Under the pieces are notes generated by a model, which had not been told where the DNA came from, made no database searches, and was given only the letters and a program-made list of their open reading frames with translations. This document shows positions 27,680 through 34,968 of a stretch of 64,000 bases of DNA, piece by piece (the stretch's first letter is position 1; every line of letters starts with the position of its first letter). The position numbers were made by a program, and so were the translations under genes. Source of the DNA: JAXMDC01 sp046349035 (GTDB lineage: Bacteria > Pseudomonadota > Alphaproteobacteria > Rhizobiales > Kaistiaceae); the NCBI GenBank assembly GCA_046349035.1, contig JAXMDC010000005.1:101035-165034 (forward strand), in the 5' to 3' direction.

Positions 27680-29130
27680 GCCCCTGTTTCGCCGAGGATT
27701 TCCGCCGCCACCGCTTTGTCCGAGAACGGCAGCACGGTGTTGCCGACGATCTGGCCAGTCTCGTGGCCCTTGCCGGCGATGCAAAGCACGTCGCCGACTC
27801 TAAGTTCGCGGATGGCGGCACGGATCGCCTCGCGTCGATCGCCGATCTCGATCCCTTTGGCGCCAGCGCCTTCCAGAACCGCGCGGCGGATTTTGGCGGG
27901 GTCTTCGCTCCGGGGATTGTCGTCCGTGACGATGACACGGTCGGCGGCGTCCGCAGCGAGGCGACCCATCACCGCTCGTTTTCCGGGGTCGCGGTCGCCA
28001 CCGGCGCCAATCACGACCACGAGGCGGCCTCCGGTCATCGGCCGCAGTGCGGCCAGGGCATTGGCGACCGCATCCGGCTTGTGGGCGTAGTCGACGAAGA
28101 TCAATGCCCCATCCCGTGTCTGCCCCACCCGCTCAAGCCGCCCGGGAGCGCCGACGAGCCCCTCCACGGCTGCGAGCACGGTTTCGGGCGCCGTTCCCGA
28201 GCCGATCGCCAAGCCTGCGGCAACAATCGCGTTGGCGGCCTGAAAAGCCCCGGCGAGCGGCAAGTGGACCGTATAGGAACGGCCAAAAACCTCAAGTCTA
28301 AGCTGCTGTTCGAACCCAGCAGGACTAAGGTCGATCAGGCGCAATTCGCGGCCGGTCCGCCCGGTCCGGATCAGTCGATGCCCCCGCCTCTCGGCAACCG
28401 TTGCTACCGTGCGACCGGCCTCACTGTCGACGTCGATCACCGCAGCCCGACCCGCCGGCAGCAAGGTCTCGAAAAGGTGGAGTTTAGCCGCCAGGTAGTC
28501 AGCGAGCGTTGCGTGATAATCGAGGTGGTCTCGTCCGAGGTTGGTGAATGCCGCCGCGCTCAGGCGCACACCATCGAGGCGGCGCTGGTCGAGCCCGTGG
28601 CTCGATGCCTCCATCGCGGCGTGCGTGATTCCCTGCCCGACCAAACCATCGAGCGTTGCATGGAGTTCAGCGGGGTCGGGTGTTGTCAGGCTGCCTTTGA
28701 CCGTACCGCCTGCAGTCACCACCCCGAGCGTGCCCACGCTCGCCGCCGCGTGGCCGGCACGCTGAAAAATCTGCCTGGTAAACTCGGCAACAGAGGTCTT
28801 GCCGCTGGTGCCGGTCACCGCAACGAGGATGTCCGGCTGTCGCGGCCACAGCCGTGCCGCCACCAAAGCGAGCGCGCGGCGCGGATCTGCGGCACGCACC
28901 ACCGGCACGCCGGGATCGCTCGCCACTCGCACGTCGTTGCCGACGAGGATCGCCGCTGCCCCCGATGCAACCGCCTGTCCGATGAAGGCGGTGCCATCTG
29001 CCTTCGATCCCTTGAGCGCTGCGAACAGAAAGCCCGGCTTGACCGCGCGGCTGTCGGCGGTCGCTCCGATGATATCGCCCGCCCCCGCCCCCACCGCGAG
29101 CTCAGGGATGGCAAGGTCTTGAAGGCGCAT
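27676..29130 (-). CDS. murE: UDP-MurNAc-L-Ala-D-Glu:meso-diaminopimelate ligase
   Basis: Mur ligase that adds the third residue of the stem peptide. The 484 residues show the N-terminal ADSRAVKPGFLFAALKG, the P-loop VTGTSGKTSVAEFTRQIF, NLGRDHLDYH, and VDYAHKPDAVANALAALRP. The C-terminal DNPRSEDPAKIRRAV is the DNPR signature of enzymes selecting meso-diaminopimelate rather than lysine, which predicts a Gram-negative type peptidoglycan. A 52-bp gap separates it from ftsI, the largest break in this half of the cluster, and murF starts within its stop codon. Confidence 0.96.
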   Translation of the reverse strand: MRLQDLAIPELAVGAGAGDIIGATADSRAVKPGFLFAALKGSKADGTAFIGQAVASGAAAILVGNDVRVASDPGVPVVRAADPRRALALVAARLWPRQPDILVAVTGTSGKTSVAEFTRQIFQRAGHAAASVGTLGVVTAGGTVKGSLTTPDPAELHATLDGLVGQGITHAAMEASSHGLDQRRLDGVRLSAAAFTNLGRDHLDYHATLADYLAAKLHLFETLLPAGRAAVIDVDSEAGRTVATVAERRGHRLIRTGRTGRELRLIDLSPAGFEQQLRLEVFGRSYTVHLPLAGAFQAANAIVAAGLAIGSGTAPETVLAAVEGLVGAPGRLERVGQTRDGALIFVDYAHKPDAVANALAALRPMTGGRLVVVIGAGGDRDPGKRAVMGRLAADAADRVIVTDDNPRSEDPAKIRRAVLEGAGAKGIEIGDRREAIRAAIRELRVGDVLCIAGKGHETGQIVGNTVLPFSDKAVAAEILGETGA

Positions 29131-29182
29131 CAGGCCGGGAAGGCTCCGTCAGCGGGTTTACCGACCCGCAGCTATCCACCAA

Positions 29183-30886
29183 CTAACGCGCGGCGACAAG
29201 CGGGCCGTCTTTGGCCGTCGGCCGCGGCAGAACTCCAAGCATCGGCGCGGCCCGGCGGACGATAGAAGCGACGGTAGGCGCAGCATTGACCGAGGCGGTT
29301 GCCGATGCCCCCGCCTTCTCCGCCTTGGGTTCGTCGAGCACCACCAGGACGACAAACCGCGGGTCGTCCATGGGAAAGGCCGCCAGGAAGGAATTGAAGC
29401 GCTTCTCGCTCGAGTACTTGCCGTTGTCGATCTTTTCGGCCGTGCCGGTCTTGCCGCCGACAAGGTAGCCTGGGGCCTCGGCTCGCGTGCCCGACCCCTT
29501 TTCGACGTTGAGGCGAAAGAGATATCGCATCGCGGCGCTGGTGGACGGTTTGACCACTCGCGTACCGAGCTTCTCCGCAGTGGCCCGGTCGCGCGGTAGA
29601 AAGGTCGGAGGGATCAGCGTGCCGCCGTTGACCAGAGCGGCGGCAGCGACGGCCGTGTGTAGAGGTGTGACCGAGATGCCATGGCCGAAGGCGATGGTCA
29701 TGGTCGATAGCTCGCTCCATTGCTGCGGCAGCAGCGGCGCCCCCGCTTCCGGCAGTTCGGTGCGGACTGGCTTGGTCAGCCCGATCCGGCGAAGGAACTC
29801 CTGATGCCCTTCGGTGCCCACCGAAAGCGCCATCTTCGCTGCACCGATATTGGAGGAATAGATGAACACCTCGGGCAGCGTCAGGACGCGGTGCTTGCCG
29901 TGGAAGTCGTCGATCGAGAAGCGACCGATTTCAAGGGCGTGGCTGGCATCGTAGGTCGACGCGAGCGTGGCCTTGCCGGCATCCAACGCCATCGCGACAG
30001 TGAAAGTCTTGAATACCGACCCCATCTCGAACACGCCTGCCGCCATCCGGTCCAGCCGATCTGGTAGCAGCGCCTCCGCCGGCGTGTTGGGATCGAAGTC
30101 GGGCAGCGAAACCATCGCCATCACCTCGCCGGTGTGAACGTCGAGGATGACTCCAGTCGCCGCGATTGCCTGATAGCGCTGCATCGCCGCGGAGAGTTCG
30201 GAACGAAGGACGTTCTGCACCCTGAGGTCCACAGACAACCGCACGGGCTGCAGGCCGTCGGCACGAGCAAATCCGGTGCTTTGCAGATCGGCCAAGCCGC
30301 CGGCGTCGACAAATTTCTCAATGCCGGCAATGCCCTGGTTGTCGACATTGACCGCGCCCAGCAGGTGAGAACTCGTTGGCCCACCGGGGTAGAAGCGGCG
30401 GTTCTCTGTGACGAAGCCCAACCCAGGAATGCCAAGCTCGTGCAGTTGCGCTCGCTGCGCCGGCGTGACCTCGCGCTTGATCCAAGCGAAGCCGGCGTTG
30501 CCAGCGAGCTTTTTGCGCAGCGCCGCCACCTCGAGCCCCGGCAGCACGCCGCTGATCAGTTCGGCCGCCTCGTCGACGTCGAGAATGCGGCGCGGCTCGG
30601 CAAACAGCGACGCCGACTTGATGTCCGTGGCGAGCACCTCGCCATTGCGGTCGACGATGTCCGGCCGCGCCGCCGTCACCGTCGACCCGCGCGCGGCTAC
30701 AACGGGTGGATCGGTCATGGCCAGCACCGTCAGCCGGCCGGCGATAGCTGCATAGAGGCCAAAGAAGGCCACCAGGACGAGATAGAGTCGCGGCCGCATC
30801 CGGTCGCGAGGGAAAGACGGCGGCGCGGGGAGGCCGGCTACGGTGGCGGAGCTTTGGCCGATCCAGGGTTTGGTGCCCTCAATCAT
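29183..30886 (-). CDS. ftsI: septal peptidoglycan transpeptidase FtsI (PBP3)
   Basis: Class B penicillin-binding protein that cross-links septal peptidoglycan with FtsW. Features of the 567 residues in order: a short cytoplasmic tail, one membrane anchor (LYLVLVAFFGLYAAIAGRL), the PBP dimerisation domain with IVDRNGEVLATDIKSASLFA, and the transpeptidase domain. Active-site motifs are GSVFKTFTVAMAL (SxxK), YSSNIGAAKMAL (SxN) and GGKTGTAEK (KTG). FtsL lies 9 bp upstream. The C-terminal end is longer than the core fold by an Ala/Pro-rich tail. Confidence 0.95.
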   Translation of the reverse strand: MIEGTKPWIGQSSATVAGLPAPPSFPRDRMRPRLYLVLVAFFGLYAAIAGRLTVLAMTDPPVVAARGSTVTAARPDIVDRNGEVLATDIKSASLFAEPRRILDVDEAAELISGVLPGLEVAALRKKLAGNAGFAWIKREVTPAQRAQLHELGIPGLGFVTENRRFYPGGPTSSHLLGAVNVDNQGIAGIEKFVDAGGLADLQSTGFARADGLQPVRLSVDLRVQNVLRSELSAAMQRYQAIAATGVILDVHTGEVMAMVSLPDFDPNTPAEALLPDRLDRMAAGVFEMGSVFKTFTVAMALDAGKATLASTYDASHALEIGRFSIDDFHGKHRVLTLPEVFIYSSNIGAAKMALSVGTEGHQEFLRRIGLTKPVRTELPEAGAPLLPQQWSELSTMTIAFGHGISVTPLHTAVAAAALVNGGTLIPPTFLPRDRATAEKLGTRVVKPSTSAAMRYLFRLNVEKGSGTRAEAPGYLVGGKTGTAEKIDNGKYSSEKRFNSFLAAFPMDDPRFVVLVVLDEPKAEKAGASATASVNAAPTVASIVRRAAPMLGVLPRPTAKDGPLVAAR

Positions 30887-30895
30887 GCGTCCACC

Positions 30896-31258
30896 TCATT
30901 GCCTGCCGGCGATGACGCCGGCGATCGACTTTGCCGAGCCGGGAGCGCCCTGCGGCGCCGGCCCGACCGACCCGGCTTTCAGCGGGATGTCTTCGATTGT
31001 CCCGAGTTGGCCGGCTTCCGTGGGAGCCAGGCCCAGGACAGCCTTGTTGGCCAGCGCGAGCGCCTCCAGACGCGCGGGCTGAACCAGGACGCTCCACTCG
31101 GCCTTGGCCAATGAGAGTGCGGTCTGCTCCTTGGCCACCTTCTCCCGCAGTTCGACGAGCCGCCTGGCGGCGACCTCGGCACGATGCTTGGCGTTGTAGG
31201 TGAAGGCAGCACTGCCGATCATGGCCGCGATCAGGATGCCATTGAGGATCTTGCCCAT
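30896..31258 (-). CDS. ftsL: cell division protein FtsL
   Basis: Small bitopic divisome protein that forms a complex with FtsB and FtsQ. Sequence conservation in this family is low, so the call rests on position between rsmH and ftsI, size (120 residues) and architecture: an N-terminal transmembrane helix (ILNGILIAAMIGSAAFTY), then a coiled-coil-like segment (HRAEVAARRLVELREKVAKEQTALSLAKAEWSVL is the region at about residues 25-58) and a Pro/Gly-rich tail. The WSVLVQPARLEALA stretch after the coil matches the usual FtsL pattern of W..L..P.RLE.LA. Confidence 0.88.
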   Translation of the reverse strand: MGKILNGILIAAMIGSAAFTYNAKHRAEVAARRLVELREKVAKEQTALSLAKAEWSVLVQPARLEALALANKAVLGLAPTEAGQLGTIEDIPLKAGSVGPAPQGAPGSAKSIAGVIAGRQ

Positions 31259-31267
31259 CCGCGGCGC

Positions 31268-32281
31268 TCACGCGAAGTCGGGAAGGCGCGGCACTGCCAG
31301 GGCGGCAGCGTCGAGAGCGCGGGCCGGGGCGTCGGTGCGCAACGCGGCTCGCAGCTTTGCCGAACGGGCCCGCGGATTGGCCGCCACTTCCGCATCTGTC
31401 GGGACGACGGCACTCTTTGCCAGCAGGCGGAAAGTTGGGGCCGAGACAGAAACCGCAGGGGGCTGGTGTCGCGAAACCGCCGGCGCTCGGCTGCGGTCCG
31501 TCAGGAACCGCTTGACGATACGATCCTCAAGCGAGTGGAAGGTCACCGCCACAAGCCGCCCGCCGGCCTTGAGGATGCGCTCGGCCGCGGCAAGGCCGCG
31601 CGCGAGTTCGTCGAGCTCGCGATTGAGAAAGATCCGAAGCGCTTGAAAAGTCCGCGTCGCCGGGTGGATCGGATCGGTGGGCTTACGCCACACGGCGCGC
31701 TCCACCACCTCGGCCAGATCGCGCGTGCGCGTGAAGGCGCGTTCCGCCCGACGCGTCACGATCAGGCGCGCCACTTGGCGCGCCCGCCGCTCTTCGCCGA
31801 GCTCGGAGATCACCGTGGCGAGATCGCTCTCCGCCATCCGATTGACCACATCGGCGGCGGTCGGCCCGTCCCGTTCCATGCGCATGTCGAGCGGTCCGTC
31901 CTTGGCGAAGGAAAACCCCCTCTCCGCCTCGTCGATCTGGCGGGACGACACGCCGATGTCGAAGACCACGCCATCGGCGGCGCCGAAGCCGGCCTCCTCG
32001 GCAATGTCGAAGAGATCGCCGAACCGGCCCTCGCGGAGCACCAGTTGTCCGCCTGCCGCGGCAACCAGCCCCTCCCCGGCAACGACGGCGTCCCTGTCGC
32101 GATCGATGGCAAGGACGCGGCCGCCTTGCGCGAGCAGCGCCCGGCTATAGCCGCCGCCCCCGAAGGTTCCGTCGATAAAAGATCCGCCGGCGACGGGCTT
32201 AAGGAATGCGATTGCCTCCTCAAGGAGAACGGGCACATGTCCGGCTAGTCCGCCAGCGTCGGTGTCGACGCCGCCGGTCAT
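31268..32281 (-). CDS. rsmH: 16S rRNA (cytosine(1402)-N4)-methyltransferase
   Basis: SAM-dependent enzyme (formerly MraW) that methylates C1402 in the ribosomal P-site. The 337 residues contain HVPVLLEEAIAFL, the SAM-binding motif FIDGTFGGGGYSRALL, VFDIGVSSRQIDEAERGFSF, and the terminal PSRAPAVSRHQPP-type region with VTFHSLEDRIVKRFL, all characteristic. Its ATG overlaps the mraZ stop by 4 bp. The mraZ-rsmH pair opens almost every dcw cluster. Confidence 0.95.
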   Translation of the reverse strand: MTGGVDTDAGGLAGHVPVLLEEAIAFLKPVAGGSFIDGTFGGGGYSRALLAQGGRVLAIDRDRDAVVAGEGLVAAAGGQLVLREGRFGDLFDIAEEAGFGAADGVVFDIGVSSRQIDEAERGFSFAKDGPLDMRMERDGPTAADVVNRMAESDLATVISELGEERRARQVARLIVTRRAERAFTRTRDLAEVVERAVWRKPTDPIHPATRTFQALRIFLNRELDELARGLAAAERILKAGGRLVAVTFHSLEDRIVKRFLTDRSRAPAVSRHQPPAVSVSAPTFRLLAKSAVVPTDAEVAANPRARSAKLRAALRTDAPARALDAAALAVPRLPDFA

Positions 32282-32760
32282 GCTCCACCCCCCGTCTGTC
32301 CGCCCGTCGGCCGGCGGCCGGCGCCCGGCGCCTGACGCAAGAGGCGCACGCGATTGCGTGCTTCCTCGCGATAGACTCCGAAGCGCTGCGGCTCCCAGAT
32401 CTGAAATTTGTAGCCCTGGCCGACAAAGGTGACTTCGTCGGCGATCCCCGTGCGCGCCTTGATTCCCTCGGACAGGATGACCCGCCCGTCGGCGTCGATC
32501 CGCAGGACCTCGCTCTCGCCGTTAAAGGTAGTCGAGAGGTCCTCGTAGTCGGCCGAAAACGGCTCGAAACGGGCGAGGTTGGCGCGGATCATTTCGCGCA
32601 GCCGGTTGCCGCCGGCATCGACCGCCTGCGCGTCGAGCGTTGGGCAGCAGTAAAGGCCCTCATAGCCGTCTCGCGCCAGCACAGCGCGAAAGGCCGCGGG
32701 GATGGACACCCGTCCCTTGCTGTCGAGCCGGTTGGTGAAGGTCGCAAGGAACTCGTCCAT
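32278..32760 (-). CDS. mraZ: transcriptional regulator MraZ
   Basis: DNA-binding AbrB-like repressor of the dcw cluster that forms ring-shaped oligomers. The ATG at 32760 (MDEFLATFTNRLDSKGRVSIP) gives 160 residues and a normal N-terminus; a 12-codon upstream extension in the same frame has no counterpart in the family. Two SpoVT/AbrB-like repeats are visible: DSKGRVSIPAAFRAVL near residues 13-28 and DADGRVILSEGIKARTGI in the second half, the latter with the usual hydrophobic spacing. It is the first gene of the 25-kb minus-strand block and probably acts on the TGGG-repeat site about 105 bp upstream. Confidence 0.93.
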   Translation of the reverse strand: MDEFLATFTNRLDSKGRVSIPAAFRAVLARDGYEGLYCCPTLDAQAVDAGGNRLREMIRANLARFEPFSADYEDLSTTFNGESEVLRIDADGRVILSEGIKARTGIADEVTFVGQGYKFQIWEPQRFGVYREEARNRVRLLRQAPGAGRRPTGGQTGGGA

Positions 32761-32864
32761 CTCCCCTGTCCGTCTCGCCGCCGGCCGAACGCGCAACCCC
32801 TCGGGCGCGACGGCAAGATCTTCCCTTGCCGCGCCGCGCCGAGCGCAACGCCCAGACGCCGATA

Positions 32865-32899
32865 TGGGATGGTTTGGGATATCATGGGGTTTTCATGGG
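32865..32899. promoter_or_regulatory. MraZ operator: TGGG repeats upstream of mraZ
   Basis: Read on the plus strand, TGGG occurs at 32865, 32875 and 32885, exactly 10 nt apart, with a fourth at 32896 (11 nt). This matches the TGGGN-N5-TGGGN-N5-TGGGN site described for MraZ of Escherichia coli. The repeats sit about 105-140 bp upstream of mraZ and overlap a candidate promoter. Their orientation relative to mraZ should be compared with known sites. Confidence 0.7.
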
Positions 32900-32905
32900 C
32901 GTCAA
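32877..32905 (-). promoter_or_regulatory. candidate promoter of the dcw cluster
   Basis: On the minus strand TTGACG (32905-32900) is followed after 17 nt by ATATCC (32882-32877), or after 18 nt by TATCCC. The -35 is a full match to the alphaproteobacterial housekeeping consensus; the -10 is weaker. The MraZ-type repeats occupy the spacer and -10, which fits repression by MraZ. The 5' leader would be about 110 nt. Confidence 0.5.
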
Positions 32906-33044
32906 TGGAATCCACCCCCACAAGGCCGTGAACGCGACAAGGCGCGTCTTCCCTGCAACAGGGACATAAAGCGCTCGCTCGCTTAATTTTCGGTTGGATC
33001 GTCGGGGCGGCGTCGGCGGTAGGGCGGATCGTCGTCTGAGACGT

Positions 33045-33444
33045 GAGGCCAGCCGGCCTGTAAGCCGGGTTCTGTATGGCGGCGGTTGCCCGCCGCGTGA
33101 CGACCATTCCTCTGGGACGCCCGTTGCCGGACGCCTCGTGCAACCTACCCGAGGGGCGAGCGTGAAAACCCGCCTGGGGACAAGCCCCTGCCCCTCCTAT
33201 TCGGTTTTGCTCCCGGTGGGGTTTGCCCTGCCGGGGCCGTTACCGGCCCCGCGGTGGGCTCTTACCCCACCATTTCACCCTTACCGCGCCGGCGAACCGG
33301 AGAGGCGGTGTGTTTTCTGTGGCACTTTCCCTGGGGTTGCCCCCGCCGGGCGTTACCCGGCACCGCGTTTCCATGGAGCCCGGACTTTCCTCCCCGGCGG
33401 CCTTTCGGCACTTGTCGGGGCGGCCGTCCGGCCGGCTGGCGAGG
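33045..33444 (-). ncRNA. rnpB: RNase P RNA, bacterial type A
   Basis: Catalytic RNA of RNase P, which matures tRNA 5' ends. On the minus strand the RNA opens with GCCAGCCGGCC (P1, near 33440) that pairs perfectly with GGCCGGCTGGC near the 3' end (33060-33050). Conserved core elements are present: GAGGAAAGTCCGGGCTCC near the 5' end, the AGGGTGAAATGGTGGGGTAAGAGC-type region in the middle (P10-P12; seen around 33260-33285), and ACAGAACCCGGCTTAC next to the 3' P1 strand. The roughly 400-nt length is normal. Exact ends are inferred from the P1 helix. Confidence 0.95.
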
Positions 33445-33504
33445 TGGGAATTGGGCTTCGCGGCCCGGATTGTCAACCGGACGCTCGGCCGAAACAGGGC
33501 CGGG

Positions 33505-34038
33505 CTAGCCTTGTCCCATGGCGGCTCGGACTCGATCGCAATACTGAATGTTCGAGGGCTTCAGTTCGGTCGCGTAAAGGCCGGCCTGGTATTTGAACAT
33601 CATGCCGCACAATTCCCCGCCGCCCACCTTCTGAGCCGCAGCCAGATACTTCATACCGAACCGGAGGTTCGTTTCGGGATCGTAGAGCTCGGCGGCCGTA
33701 CCGTCATATCCAAGGTCGCGAGCGGTATCGTACTTGATCTGCATCAGGCCGATCTCGCCGTGCCGCCCTTGTGTATTTGGATTGTAGTTGCTCTCGACTT
33801 GGACAACGGCAACCGCCACGGCGGGCGGCACTCCGGCCTCCTTGGCATGGCGCGTGATCATGTCAGCGTAAACTTCCCGACCGGCAGGCAGCTTCGACGC
33901 TGGCCTGGCCGTCGCTGTCGGGCTCATCGTCGGTGGCACGAAGGCGGCCGGCTGAACCGGAAAGAACAAGCCGGAGCAGCCGCCAAGCGGCAAAACGATG
34001 AGAAAGGCACAGCCGGCGATATGCCGATCGAACCGCAA
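33505..34038 (-). CDS. lytic transglycosylase domain lipoprotein
   Basis: Predicted outer-membrane-anchored peptidoglycan-cleaving enzyme of the SLT family. An N-terminal signal ends in the lipobox LGGC (Cys near residue 21), followed by a Pro/Thr-rich spacer and a compact SLT domain. The catalytic glutamate lies in VQVESNYNP, followed by GEIGLMQIKYDTARDLGY, AAELYDPETNLRFGMKYLA and the closing KYQAGLYATEL. The protein is 177 residues, shorter than classical Slt enzymes but normal for stand-alone SLT lipoproteins. It lies between rnpB and an amidase gene on the same strand, a small cell-wall remodelling pair close to the dcw cluster. Confidence 0.85.
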   Translation of the reverse strand: MRFDRHIAGCAFLIVLPLGGCSGLFFPVQPAAFVPPTMSPTATARPASKLPAGREVYADMITRHAKEAGVPPAVAVAVVQVESNYNPNTQGRHGEIGLMQIKYDTARDLGYDGTAAELYDPETNLRFGMKYLAAAQKVGGGELCGMMFKYQAGLYATELKPSNIQYCDRVRAAMGQG

Positions 34039-34135
34039 TTATGCCCCCTGCAACAAACCTTGCCGGCCTCCACGGACCAAGCGACCGCACCCCCGGTTAA
34101 AAATGGTCGGACCGGCGCGGTCAAGCCCAGCCCGT

Positions 34136-34876
34136 TTAGGTTGTGGATGATGCCCTTAGGAGCCGATCGAGTGTTCGTACGGTCGACATGTCGGCAATGC
34201 CGTCGACCCTTGCCGGACGATGATGTCGCTGGAAGGCCGCAACGTTGAGTTCGGTCTCCCAATCAAAGACCCCAGAGGGCGCTGAGCGGTACCCAAAGGC
34301 GGCGAGCTTTTCTTGCAACTGCTTCACCGCCGGCCCGAATTCGCCGACGCGGTGGATAGCCCCTGCAATGTCGACGGGCTCGGGAGCGAACCGACCGACG
34401 CCGGCCGCTGCCAGCTCTGCCCAGGGGAAAGCCTCCCCGGGATCGCGCTTACGCTCCGGCGCGACATCGGAGTGGGCAAGGATGCCGGCAGGCCCTATCC
34501 GGCGTCGGGTCATGATGTCTCGACAGAGCGCTACAACGCTGGCGATCTGCTCTGGCGGAAAGGCCGGCGCGCCAAAATCGTGTCCGGCATTCGCGATTTC
34601 GATGCCGATCGAGCGCGAATTGACATCGGTGTCGCCCGCCCAGGATGACACGCCCGCATGCCAGGCCCGCCATTCTTCAGCGACCAGTTGCACAGTTCGA
34701 CCGTCTTCGAAAACAAAGTAATGCGCGGAGACGTTGGACCGCGGATCGCACAGCCAAGCCAATGCCCCCGTCGCCGAGGGCATTCCGGTGTAATGGAGCA
34801 CAATCAGATCGATCGGCCGGTCGCCAAGGCGTGGCCCGAAATTGGGCGAAGGTCGCTCCTCGATCGCAGGTCGCAC
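34136..34876 (-). CDS. N-acetylmuramoyl-L-alanine amidase with peptidoglycan-binding domain
   Basis: Zinc amidase (Amidase_2, AmiD-like) that cleaves the MurNAc-L-Ala bond. Zinc ligands and neighbours are visible in VLHYTGMPS, HAGVSSW and HSDVAPERKRDPGEAFPW. The C-terminal part (GAVKQLQEKLAAFGY to VAAFQRHHRP; read here as AVKQLQEKLAAFGY) is a PG_binding_1 three-helix module. I place the start at GTG 34876 because GGAGGAGGG precedes it; an upstream TTG at 34969 would extend the protein by 31 poorly conserved residues into the divergent oxoprolinase gene. No signal peptide is evident from this start, so it could be cytoplasmic, acting in wall recycling. Confidence 0.85.
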   Translation of the reverse strand: MRPAIEERPSPNFGPRLGDRPIDLIVLHYTGMPSATGALAWLCDPRSNVSAHYFVFEDGRTVQLVAEEWRAWHAGVSSWAGDTDVNSRSIGIEIANAGHDFGAPAFPPEQIASVVALCRDIMTRRRIGPAGILAHSDVAPERKRDPGEAFPWAELAAAGVGRFAPEPVDIAGAIHRVGEFGPAVKQLQEKLAAFGYRSAPSGVFDWETELNVAAFQRHHRPARVDGIADMSTVRTLDRLLRASSTT

Positions 34877-34968
34877 GTCACCCTCCTCCCCGGCCGCCTT
34901 GGTGATAGGCTGGGTTCCGCCGAAGGCCAACCGGATTTCGGAAAGAGCTGCCCACACTCCCCCCGACA

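Noticed and set aside
27763..29265. 500-codon plus-strand frame opposite murE
   Set aside because: Antisense shadow of murE, with low-complexity His/Arg/Gly composition typical of such frames.
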